Position numbers and translations under genes: made by a program. 64,000 nt of DNA from Nephrocerus scutellatus (taxonomy: Eukaryota > Arthropoda > Insecta > Diptera > Pipunculidae). This document shows, in pieces, positions 1 to 9,660 of this stretch. The notes below the pieces were generated by a model. That model made no database searches. It was given only the letters and a program-made list of their open reading frames with translations, and had not been told where the DNA came from. Every line of letters begins with the position of its first letter. The first letter of the stretch is position 1. The stretch covers positions 53,556,019 through 53,620,018 of the forward strand of contig OX352761.1 of NCBI GenBank assembly GCA_947095585.1, given 5' to 3'.

Positions 1-649
1 AATTATTATTGAGCAGTAGTCTCAGTGCAGATACAGCGTGCATAGCACGTCAGATAATTATATTCCGATTGTAAGGTCGTGCATACCACGAAAGAAATCA
101 GTAAATATTAATAATACCTGTAGTACTTGTAAATGATATATTTAAAAGAAATTTTTATGTTACGTTAAGTTAATGATAAATAATGGAAACGTTTAAGCCC
201 TCATTGCACGCCGAGACTTTAAATTTGTATTACCTGCAAATGATATGTTTAAAAGAAATCATTTATGTTACGTTAAAAAATATGATAAATAAAGTAAACG
301 TTTAAATCCTTATTGCACGTCGAGACTTTTAATTTAAATTAAATTTTTTCCAAAATAAATATTCTTTTGTTTTGTTTTCTTTTCTGCAATTCATTTTATT
401 TATTTCTTTTCTTTTTTTTCATATTTTTATGTAGTATTAATAGAAAAATAATACCAGTAATGATCAATTTCGATCATACGTCAAATGCAATTTATAATAG
501 TATTTTATATTTACATAAGGCCGTTTATACGGTGAGTGAATTTTTAAATATATAACAATAAACAAAATATATTTAATTCTCATTGTCAACCAAATTCTAA
601 TGTAATTAATTTAATAAAAGTAAATTTAAATTATATTAATTCTTAGTTT
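1..649. other. Left flank, no gene seen
   Basis: AT-rich DNA to the left of the Gyp1 LTR. No convincing protein homology is visible on either strand; the longest open stretch (367-555) is low-complexity Phe-rich. The only structure I see is a two-unit direct repeat at 124-337. Confidence 0.6.
124..337. repeat. Two-unit tandem repeat, period 107 bp
   Basis: Unit 1 (124-230) and unit 2 (231-337) share the order: AAATGATAT, TTTAAAAGAAAT, TATGTTACGTTA, GATAAATAA, AACGTTTAA, TTGCACG(C/T)CGAGACTTT. The units are diverged by several substitutions and small indels, so the duplication is old. Confidence 0.75.
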
Positions 650-1080
650 TGTTACATAAAAATCTCCCTAAATTATCAAATACAAAGAATAATCAAATAA
701 TGAAATTCACACGCATCATTTATATTTTTACAAACATAAGCAAAATATTCTTATCTAAAGAAGGGAGGAATTGTTATCTAGAAACCTCCCGTATACAATA
801 TACCGAGGTATACACACAAGTGTATAGCCAGGCAATAAATATGCATTTCCATGCATCTATAATTATGTTACATAAAAATCTCCCTAAATTATCAAATACA
901 AAAAATAATCAAATAATGAAATGCAGTTCACACGCATCATTTATATTTTCACAAACATAAGCATAATATTCTATCTAAAGAAGGGAGGAATTGTTATCTA
1001 GAAACCTCCCGTATACAATATACCGAGGCATACACACAAGTGTATAGCCAGACAATAAATATGCATTTCCATGCATCTAA
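650..1080 (+). repeat. 216-bp tandem duplication at the start of the Gyp1 LTR
   Basis: The motif TGTTACATAAAAATCTCCCT occurs at 650 and 866, and the following ~200 bp are repeated. Each unit carries AAAGAAGGGAGGAATTGTTA, which resembles the polypurine tract plus LTR start found at the true internal/3' LTR junction (19054-19074). The same two units recur in the 3' LTR (19069, 19285) and in the inverted copy (28663-29133), so the duplication predates integration. Confidence 0.8.
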
Positions 1081-1349
1081 ATTAGAACAAAATATTACAA
1101 CATAGCAATACCAAAACAAAGATCACCAAAATAAATTACACAAGTCACCTAAGAAAACAAACTGCAAGTGATCGGTAGATAACGACACAGACAGTTCATA
1201 GGCGACAACGTAATTCAAATAGAAGAAGTAGGGCATTTGCATTGTGCCCTATTCTAACACATAATGTAAGATATTTCATGTGCATCGATGCCGATGCAAC
1301 CTTAATGTACATTATATTATATTCCTATATTTTTAGTTGTAAGAAATTG

Positions 1350-1358
1350 TATAAAAGG
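1350..1358 (+). promoter_or_regulatory. TATA box in Gyp1 LTR
   Basis: TATAAAAGG sits about 555 bp before the LTR end, with start-like CA/TC motifs about 30 bp downstream (ATTACTTTTCAAC). The same block is present in the 3' LTR after the GypB insertion, near 27770. The position is typical of an LTR U3/R border; activity is inferred. Confidence 0.55.
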
Positions 1359-1905
1359 AGAAGATTTTTACAAAATAAACGAGATTACTTTTCAACTTAA
1401 AACCTGAAGGTCTTCTCATTTGTTAAGCACTGCCTGTTGCCCTAGCGATATGCGCAGTGTGAGTATTGTAGCAGTCAATGCTTAGACTCACCTCTTCCAC
1501 TTCTTCTGTTGCGTTGTTCCTCTCCGGTCGTTAGCCATAGAACGTTTATTCCTAGATAAAACTACGTTTGGGCGATCACGTCTTTTCATTACATGGCGAC
1601 CCTGCCATAATCAATAGTTAAATTTCACTTTGCCTTTTACCTTTTGTATATGAATATGTATATGTTTTTATACAGTTGATAAAGAAATCATCAACAAAAA
1701 AAATAATAATAACAATAGTTATAATAATATAACTATAACTATTCACAACAAATAAGAGTTATTATTACAATAATTACTTTATAACAATTTTATAACAAAT
1801 ACCAACAATTCTAATAGTTATAATAAAAATAAATGATTATACTTAATAAAAGAATAATAACAATTAATAAATTATTATATTCCCAAGAAAAATATAATAA
1901 CAATT

Positions 1906-1923
1906 TGGCGCAGCCGGTAGAGT
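1906..1923 (+). other. Primer-binding site (tRNA-Ser type) of Gyp1
   Basis: TGGCGCAGCCGGTAGAGT directly follows the LTR end. TGGCGCAG followed by a CCGG-type stretch resembles the tRNA-Ser primer sites of the 17.6/297 branch of gypsy elements. The tRNA identity is from recall and not aligned base by base. Confidence 0.6.
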
Positions 1924-2037
1924 CAGGGAAGCCACAGTAAAAATAAGCGCTTGAAAATCCTTGATCCTTTAAAAAATAAAATAAGAAAGAAAACAAACTT
2001 GTACTTTAAACCCGAGACTACGTCTGGTTTCGGTTTG

Positions 2038-3560
2038 ATGTTTTCCGAGGAATATCAACCCACGCAGAGTGAAGAAAAATCAACGCTAGCAGCGAATACA
2101 CAAATAGAAAATACCAACCTACACCCATCACCAAGACGACTACGAAGCGGAACAATTTTGGAAAGTCCAAGAACAGTTAGTCTCAACACATACTTAAATA
2201 ATTTATACGAGGAAGTGCGAGAAAACAAAAATTTACAAATTCTCCAGTGTTACTCGATAAACCTTGAATTAAATAAGACACGAACACAAAGACTAAGTGT
2301 CATTGAAAAATTTCAAAAAAGCACTGAAGAGTTCAAAAGAGAATTAAAACATTTTTCAAAGTTTCTCGCACTCTCTCCATTTAGAGAACATAGAAAGTAG
2401 TCAGGGGATATCTGTGAAGTTTCAGGCAGTATCAGCGATTTAGACAAAAGTAGGGAACTTTTTAATTGGCTAGATATTTCAATTCCTGAATCTGAACAGG
2501 AATTATTAATTAAATGTTCAAACAACGAAAAAAATAAAGAAATTTTTAAAATATCCGTCGATTATTGTAAAATTACGGCTCAGTTAGTCCCCATAATATC
2601 GGGCGGACAAAGTCCTCTAGTAAGTACTGAACTACAGACCTTTTTAGGTTGCTGTAAAAAAGTATTAGAATGTTTACCAGAAGAAGAACACCAAGCGTTT
2701 GTTCAAATATTTGCAACAAGACTGCGGGGTGAGGCTTACCTGTTAGTAGCGTCAAACCCAATAACCTCTTTCGAGGAAGCCGAAAAACTTCTTAATCGGA
2801 ATTATTTACCTAGGAAAACTTATCAAGAATTGGTAAATAAACTTATAACCATTAGACAACACCCTTTAGAAACTCTCATCGCTTTTACCGCAAGTATAAA
2901 GCAGATGCTGATGCTGTGCAATGAAGCGGCAGACCAAAAGTATGGTAGTGCGGCAGCTCCAGATGTGAAATCACAGCTTGAGGACTTTGCCAAGAATGCA
3001 CTTAAAAGCGGTGTCACAAACCCTTATCTTTGTCAATATTTACTAACCATAGGGGACGAGACGTTAGACACACTAATACAAAAGACGTTAGACATGGAAA
3101 GACTTCAACAATCAGTTTTTTACACACAACAAAACCCCAATTTGCTTTTATATCCTACATTCCAACTTCCTAGAAATTGTTCAGATACTAATAGTTTTCT
3201 GATTCCTGGACCCATGTCTGAAAACAATAGTTTTGCACAATCACATCATCACATGAACCCACAAGCAGTTCCATTTAACCCGAATTCTAGTATACATAAC
3301 ACCATGGTCCCACAGTCGCAAAGTCAAAAGGTGCGTTTTAGCAACGCCAAAGTTTCTCAACCAATTACTGCCAGGATAATTTGTAGTTTTTTCATAAAAA
3401 AGGGCATACCTAAAGCGATTGTTTTACAAGAAAAAATACTCCTTTCTGTAATAATTGCAAAATGAACAATCATGATATTCGTGATTGTCGCCGTTTAAAA
3501 CAACTCATTAATGATTCAGATACAGGCAGCGGAATCCCCACAAATAAAGCAAATCAGAAC
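2038..3560 (+). pseudogene. Gyp1 gag, first copy (broken)
   Basis: Gag supplies capsid and nucleocapsid for the virus-like particle. A possible start is ATG 2038; an upstream extension from 1951 is open but has no ATG. The frame stops at TAG 2398-2400 because of an indel relative to the second copy at 4380. The capsid region is then readable at 2570-3330 in shifted frames, with a long open piece from 2830 to 3465. The nucleocapsid near 3380-3490 should carry two CCHC knuckles, seen better in the second copy, but is frameshifted here. The second copy (4279-5654) is closely similar. Assignment rests on position between primer site and pol and on the zinc knuckles. Confidence 0.7.
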
Positions 3561-3563
3561 AGA

Positions 3564-4033
3564 CCCAATTATGTTCCCAGAGTTAGATCCTCTGGACGAT
3601 CCACTTAAAATATCGCGCTCTAAACAGCTCGAACAAGAATTAAAAATAGACAACAATCTAAGCTCTGAGGAAAAAGAGGCAATAGTAAATCTTTGCCATA
3701 AGTATAATGATATATTCCACTTAACCGGTGACGAACTAACATACACCACGGCCATAACGCATGAAATACCGCTGGTGATAGATCAACCGCCTATAAATCA
3801 AAAAATGTATAGACTTCCCGAGATACAGAAACAAGTTATCAATGATCAACTAAGGGAAATGCTTGAAAATGACATAGTCCAACCTAGTAAAAACCCGTGG
3901 AACTCACCCCTTCTCGTAGTTCCCAAAAAGGCGGGCCCAGATGGCGAAAGAAGGTGGTGGTCGATTTTCGTAAGCTCAACGAAAAAACAATCGGCGATGC
4001 TTATCCCCTACCTCGATTAGAGGATATTGTTAC
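3564..4033 (+). pseudogene. Gyp1 pol, first copy: reverse transcriptase N-terminus only
   Basis: From ATG 3570 the sequence encodes the linker and start of a gypsy reverse transcriptase (..LPEIQKQV..NDQLREMLENDIVQPS..SPLLVVPKK). Compared with the second copy, the whole protease region is missing: 3569 joins what corresponds to ~5545 and ~6884 of copy two. A 7-bp loss near 3950 (GGTGG where copy two has GGTGGAGAGTTGTGG) shifts frame before the fingers end. The fragment stops at 4033 where a foreign LTR piece begins, so the catalytic palm is absent. Confidence 0.75.
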
Positions 4034-4278
4034 GAAATTCAGGTTTTCGAGTTCGTAAAGGATTTTGCAAATAAAACACAACACAAGTTAATTAATTTAC
4101 AAATAATAATTTTAATGAACAATAATAAAATTAACACAAGTTCACAATTTATAATGGTGATTACTGATTACTTTAAATGTACACAAGAACACTAGTACTT
4201 CACAATAATTCTCTTAGGTTATAGCTTTATCACTTTACAAGAACTTTTACAACTGCACTGGTTAAATTCCAAACAACT
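4034..4278 (-). repeat. LTR fragment of another element, minus orientation
   Basis: This 245-bp block separates the two Gyp1 gag/pol copies and is not part of either. Read on the minus strand it ends TTTCGTAACA, a typical LTR terminus, and contains AT-rich sequence with AATAAAA-like signals. The other LTR end and any internal region are missing. The family is unknown. Alternative: a fragment of unrelated AT-rich DNA captured at a recombination junction. Confidence 0.45.
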
Positions 4279-5654
4279 AACTAAGACTAAGTGTCATAGA
4301 AAAATTTAAAAAAAGCACTAAGAGTTTAAAAGAGAATTAAAAAATTTTCTAAGTTTCTCGCACTCTCTCCATTTAGAAAACATAGAAAGTAGTAAGGGAG
4401 ATATCTGTGAAGTTTCAGGCAGTGTCAGCGATTTAGACAAAAGTAGGGAACTTTTTAATTGGCTAGATATTTCAATTCCTGAATCTGAACAGGAATTATT
4501 AATTAAATTTTCAAACAACGAAAAAAATAAAACAAATTGTAAAATTGCCAAACTTACGGCTCAGTTAGTCCCCATATTCTCGGGCGGACAAAGTCCTTTA
4601 GTAAGTACTGAACTACAGACCTTTTTAGGGTGGTGTAAGAAAGTATTAGAATGTTTACCAGAAGAAGATCACCAAGCGTTTGTTCAAATATATGCAACAA
4701 GACTGCGGGGTAAGGCTTACCTGCTAGTAGCGTCAAACCCAATAACCTCCTTCGAGGATGCCGAACAACTTCTCAATCGGAATTATTTACCTAGGGAAAC
4801 TTATCAAGAATTGGTAAATAAACTAATAACCATTAGACAACACCCTTTAGAAACTCTCATCGCTTTTACCGCAAGGATAAAGCAGATGCTGATGCTGTGC
4901 AATGAAGCGGCAGACCAAAAGTATGGTAGTGCGGCAGCTCCAGATGTGAAATCACAGCTTGAGGACTTTGCCAAGAATGCACTTAAAAGCGGTGTCACAA
5001 ACCCTTATCTTTGTCAATATTTACTAACCATAGGGGACGAGACGTTAGACACACTAATACAAAAGACGTTAGACATGGAAAGACTTGAACAATCAGTTTT
5101 TCACACACAACAAAACCCCAATTTGCTTTTATATCCTACATTCCAACTTCCTAGAAATTGTACAGATACTAATAGTTTTCTGATTCCTGGACCCATGTCT
5201 GAAAACAACAGTTATGCACAATCACATCATCACATGAACCCACAAGCAGTTCCATTTAGCCCAAATTCTAGTATACATAACACCAAGGCCCACAGTCGCA
5301 AAGTCAAAAGGTTCGTTTTAGCAACGCCAAAGTTTCTCAATTACTGCCAGCATAATTTGTAGTTTTTGTCATAAAAAAGGGCATACCTATAGCGATTGTT
5401 TTACAAGAAAAAATACTCCTTTCTGTAATAATTGCAAAATGAACAATCATGATATTCGTGATTGTCGCCGTTTAAAACAACACATTAATGATTCAGATAC
5501 AGGCAGCGGAACCCACACAAATAAAGCAAATCAGAACAGACCCAATTCTGGTACACCGCGAGTTTTTAGCATGAGCAGAAAATGTGATTTTTGTGATCGA
5601 CGTGGTCATTCACATTCGCGGTCGAGCCGAAGTTCCCCGACTCGACAACATTAA
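4279..5654 (+). pseudogene. Gyp1 gag, second copy (broken)
   Basis: Similarity to the first copy begins at GACTAAGTGTCAT (4285, equivalent to 2297), so this copy lacks the LTR, primer site and gag 5' end. The capsid segment is open from 4811 to 5362. A frameshift near 5340 moves the nucleocapsid to another frame, where two CCHC knuckles can be read near 5355-5465 (C-x2-C-x4-H-x4-C: CSFCHKKGHTYSDC and CNNCKMNNHDIRDC). A third Cys pair (CDFCDRRGH) occurs at 5580. Several frame changes make it non-functional. Confidence 0.72.
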
Positions 5655-6882
5655 ACAAAAATCTAAATTTAGGGAAAACTAAAGTCCCTACAGTTAAGCT
5701 TACATTAGATATAGGCCTAAACGGCAATGTAAAACTAGTAGTGAACACCGGTGCTGAGGTAAGCATTATCACCGGAAAAGTGATATCACCAGAAACACAA
5801 ATAAATAGAAAAAATACATGTACAATACAAACACCTTTCGGAACTGGAAATACTTTAGGAAGTTGCCAGGATAATTTTAATTTGAAAACTCAAATACCCT
5901 GCAATTTTCAAGTATTATGCAATAAACCTGGGCTATCTGAAGACGGATTATTAGGAAGTGATTTCCTGTCACAAAATTGTGACGTAAAGGGACCTGAGCA
6001 ACTACTCAAGTTTCCTCGCACGGAAACTAACTCTGAAGAGTTCAGCGTCCCTCTGAATTACAATGACAGAAATCCGTGTCGCAAAAGGGCAGTCGAAATG
6101 GGACCAACTGCATACAAAGCGAGACCCGAAGAGGTTGCAAAAACCGCTTGTAGCGTCTCCAAGGCTTTTTCTACACAAGAAGCTGGCTGCATAGCCTCAA
6201 CGATGCATACAGATAATGAAGTACCCAAGATAGATATTAATATCACCCAGAATAAGGTCAGGTCAGTAGAAATTGATAACTCTTAAGAGTTCAACATTCC
6301 TATGAACTACACTGGCAGGGATCTATGTCGCAAAAGGGCAGTCGGAGTGGGACCAACTACATACAAAGCGAGACCCGAAGAGGTTACAAAAACCGCTTGT
6401 AGCATCTCCAAGGCTTCTTCTACACAAGAAGCTGGCTGCATAACCTCAACGATGCATATAGATAACAAAGTTCCAAAGACAGCATCTAGTAGCACCCATG
6501 ATCAATGTAGGTCAGTGGAAATAGTGCTAAATCAAAACATCAGCACACCTGCACGATCACAAACGGTCATCTCCGTTCCAATAGTTTTAGAGGAAGAAAT
6601 GCTTTGCCTATCACAAGAAATTGGCAATGGAGCCTTCCTATCTTACAGCATATTGCCACCAGGCCAAAGAGCTTTAATAGGTGCAATAAATGTGACCACA
6701 AAGCCTGTAAAAGTCACTAATTTAACTTTACAACTGATCCCAGTAAAAGACTACATACTAGTACCCATGAAAACCGAGGACGAGCAAAGTAAAGCAAGCG
6801 AGATGAAAAATTCTCCTGACTATTCTGACAAAAGAGAGAGCAAAACTCAAATTGCCTCAATTCAGCACATCAGATATATATT
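5655..6882 (+). pseudogene. Gyp1 protease and protease-RT linker
   Basis: The retropepsin active site should read DTGAE but reads N-T-G-A-E at 5741-5755 (VVNTGAEVSII), so the catalytic Asp codon is now AAC. A G-L-L-G-S-D-F motif follows at about 5945. The linker contains an in-frame 249-bp tandem duplication (6029-6526). The second unit carries GAA to TAA at 6284-6286, a stop inside the duplication. A further frame change lies near 6880 before the RT. Copy one has lost this entire segment. Confidence 0.75.
6029..6526 (+). repeat. 249-bp in-frame tandem duplication in the Gyp1 linker
   Basis: Units begin AACTCTGAAGAGTTC (6029) and AACTCTTAAGAGTTC (6278). Both encode a segment with CRKRAV, YKARPEEV, KTAC and TQEAGC motifs. 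The spacing is 249 bp, exactly 83 codons. The units differ at many positions, so the duplication is old and was probably carried by the active family. Confidence 0.85.
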
Positions 6883-8162
6883 ATGTTCCCAGAGTTAGAT
6901 ACTCTGGACGATCCACTTAAAATATCACGCTCTAAACAGCTCAAACAAGAATTAAAAATAGACAACAATCTACACCCTGAGGAAAAAGAGGCAATAGTAA
7001 ATCTTTGCCATAAGTATAATGATATATTTCACTTAACCGGAGACGAACTAACATACACCACGGCCATAACGCATGAAATACCGCTGGTGATAGATCAACC
7101 GCCTATAAATCAAAAAATGTATAGACTTCCCGAGATACAGAAACAAGTTATCAATGATCAACTAAGGGAAATGCTTGAAAATGACATAGTCCAACCTAGT
7201 AAAAGCCCATGGAACTCACCCCTTCTCGTAGTTCCCAAAAAGGCGGGCCCAGATGGTGAAAGAAGGTGGAGAGTTGTGGTCGATTTTCGTAAGCTCAACG
7301 AAAAAACAATCGGCGATGCTTATCCCCTACCTTGAATAGAGGATATACTATACCAGCTCGGTCATTCCAGTTACTTTTCTACGCTCGATCTTGCCAGCGG
7401 CTATCACCAAGTTTTAATGGATGTTAAATATCGGGCCAAAACAGCTTTTAGCACTAATTACGAACATTATGAGTTCACACGCATGCCGTTTGGATTAAAA
7501 GGAGCTCCAGCTACCTTTCAAAGGCTGATGAACTATGTTCTTACTGGTCTACAAGGACTTGAATGTTTGGTATATCTGGATGATATAGTCATCTACGGCA
7601 AAAATCTTAACGATCACAATGCCAAACTAAAAAAGGTTTTCGACAGATTAAGAGAACATAATCTCAAATTGCAACCGGAAAAGTGCAAGTTCATGCAAAA
7701 GGAAGTCGTTTATTTGGGACATATATGCACAGAAAAAGGAGCACTTCCAGACCCCAGCAAGACAGCCTGCATTCAAAACTTTCCTGTTCCACGAACAATA
7801 AGACAAGTACAGTCTTTTTTGGGGCTTGCTAATTACTACCGGAAATTTATCCCACAGTTTTCTAAAATAGTGCGACCACTGACCAATCTCCTCCGCAAAG
7901 ACGTAAAGTTTACATGGACAGAAAAATGTCAAAACGCATTCCATCAAATCAAACAACGTTTAGTCTCACCTCCTCTTCTGATTTATCCCGATTTTACCCA
8001 ACCTTTTAACCTCACCACTGACGCAAGCGGCGAAGCAATCGGAGCTGTACTTTCACAAGGAGACGTTGGTAAAGACCAACCCATTGCTTACGCTAGTCGT
8101 ACTCTGAATAAAGCTGAACGCAATTACTCAACAATAGAAAAAGAGTTGTTAGCCATTGTTTG
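6883..8162 (+). pseudogene. Gyp1 reverse transcriptase and start of RNase H, second copy
   Basis: Reverse transcriptase motifs occur in order: RWRVVVDFRKLNEKT (7267), LDLASGYHQ with the first catalytic Asp (~7387), MPFGLKGAPATFQRLM (~7480) and the YLDD catalytic box (~7570). The connection LGLANYYRKFIPQFS and an RNase H start (TTDASGEAIGAVLSQG, ERNYSTIEKELLAIV) follow. A stop TGA at 7333-7335 stands where copy one has CGA, a CpG-type transition. The gene is cut at 8162 by the Copia insertion and resumes at 17191. Confidence 0.88.
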
Positions 8163-8252
8163 TGTTGTAATTTCAGTGGAGGGAAAACACGTTTTATCAG
8201 CTTGAAGGTTAAATTGCAAGAGAGCAAGTAATTTATTTTTCATATTGATATA
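8163..8252 (-). repeat. Copia 3' LTR, part 1
   Basis: Begins TGTTGTAATT, the inverted complement of the AATTACAACA found at 14423-14432. GypA enters after the TATA at 8249-8252. Confidence 0.75.
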
Positions 8253-8751
8253 AGTTAACACATAAAACATTAACTTTAAGCTAACACATAAATTATTAAC
8301 TTATTTTACAAAATTACAATTGACACAATTAACACTCGCGCACACGATTGCGCAATTCAGCATAAAACATTAACTCAGCACAAAACGTTAACTTACAATA
8401 CAGTTGACACACATAGCACACGCGCAAACGGTTGCGCAAGTCAGCTTTTTCGTTATTTCACTTTCCACTTAATTGTCGCAATTCTTGATTGACGCAATTC
8501 TTTTCTTTTACCTGCAATTTCCAAATCAACAAAGTAGATCATGCTTACGTAGCGCATGACTCAAACAATTAATTATTACAATAACTTCCGTATAGCAAGT
8601 TATTAAGTTATTCTTTAGGTGTAATGTTAAGTTAAGAATGTAATGTAGTTGAGTTCGATTTTAGCAATAAAGAAACGCGGACATTCCGCGCATAAAAATT
8701 AAAAACATCTTCTTATTTTTTTTAACCGTTTCCGCACAACGAAACATAACT
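8253..8751 (+). repeat. GypA 5' LTR
   Basis: Starts AGTTAACACATAAAACATT and ends GAAACATAACT, whose last T is also the first base of the primer site. A poly(A) signal AATAAA is at about 8666. No clear TATA box is seen. Paired Cs of 'cacgattgcg' and 'aacggttgcg' repeats give a CpG-containing U3. Confidence 0.85.
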
Positions 8752-8763
8752 GGCGCCCGAGCA
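8751..8763 (+). other. GypA primer-binding site (tRNA-Lys type), degenerate
   Basis: TGGCGCCCGAGCA matches the first 13 bases of the GypB primer site but then diverges (ATTAAAT instead of GGGAC). This is the class of site complementary to the 3' end of tRNA-Lys. Confidence 0.7.
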
Positions 8764-9660
8764 ATTAAATGTTTTGATAACATAAAGTTACCCGAGTTAC
8801 GCGTATTGCAAGGAACGAGCCCCCTGAGTAACCCTTTTTGGAAAAAGGAAAAAAAGGACGCGTCTGAACGTAAGCCGCCTTGGTCGCGAAACAAAAAAAA
8901 CTTCTTTTGATAAGAAAAACTTGAAAAAAAAACTTCTTTGTAAAAAAAACTTCTTTTGATAAGAAGAACTTGAAAAGAAAAAATAAAACTTCTTTTGATA
9001 AGAAGGATAAAATCGTTTTTTCAGTGTAGTTTCTTTAATAAGTGAATGTAAAGCAATCATAGTGTTACAAAAAAAGGCATTCGAGACAAACAATTATCAA
9101 TCAGCAAATTAAAATAAAAAATATTCCTCACATCTACTCCAAGGATCATCTAACCAAAGAAATCAACATTAATTTAAAGCAAAGTAACCATCAAGCAGCA
9201 GAAACATCATCACCAATCACTGAAGCTCTATCAACAGCAACACCAAGAAGGGAAAATCAATCGTCAACTTAAAAGAATCATCTTTTTCATCTGCAGCAGC
9301 TTAGCAACATCGCCCAACACGCAGGAAAAAATGAGGTCCACGATCGTTATCTTACTGTAAGTCTTCAGAAAGCTACTCAATTAACTTGAATTTCAATTTT
9401 AGTTTTTATTATTATTATTATTATTTATGGTAACCACCAGTACTTGAGAAACTAATTTTCTAATCTCACATTTCGTGACTGCAAAGAACTCAGTCCCGTA
9501 ATAAATTGTAACGATTTCTTAACAACAAAAAACGAAACAAGTGAAAATAAAAGCCTTTTAATTGTAAAATTTAAATAGGTAAAAAAAACAAAAAAGAGAA
9601 TAAAAGTATTTTTTTTCTTGTAAAAGCAAAAAATAGTGCACTTATTTCCAATTCGAAATC
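8764..9660 (+). other. GypA 5' leader
   Basis: No open gene. The block 8820-8885 (GGAAAAAGGAAAAAAAGGA...CCGCC) is also present in the GypB leader near 20595. At 8890-9010 three repeats of CTTCTTTTGATAAGAA can fold as short hairpins (CTTCTT/AAGAAG). The rest (9010-9660) is A-rich with TTATTATTATTATT at 9410. Confidence 0.65.

Larger units (their letters stand above)
650..1905 (+). repeat. Gyp1 5' LTR
   Basis: The LTR starts TGTTACATAAAAATC and ends AACAATT immediately before the primer-binding site. The same start is found at 19069 and the same end at 28662, which fixes the boundaries. It is unusually long (about 1256 bp) and opens with a 216-bp tandem duplication. A TATA box lies at 1350. 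The stretch 1680-1905 is very AT-rich and otherwise featureless. Confidence 0.85.

Noticed and set aside
367..555. Open frame rich in Phe/Leu
   Set aside because: Low-complexity T-rich DNA; no start context, homology or neighbouring support.
649..960. Open frames across the Gyp1 LTR (also 19068-19555 and 28676-29083)
   Set aside because: They simply follow the 216-bp LTR repeat and recur in all LTR copies; LTR sequence, not genes.
835..1075. TGCATATTT (minus strand) in each LTR unit as Su(Hw) insulator sites
   Set aside because: Only the core matches; the upstream YRY is not met and there are only two copies per LTR.
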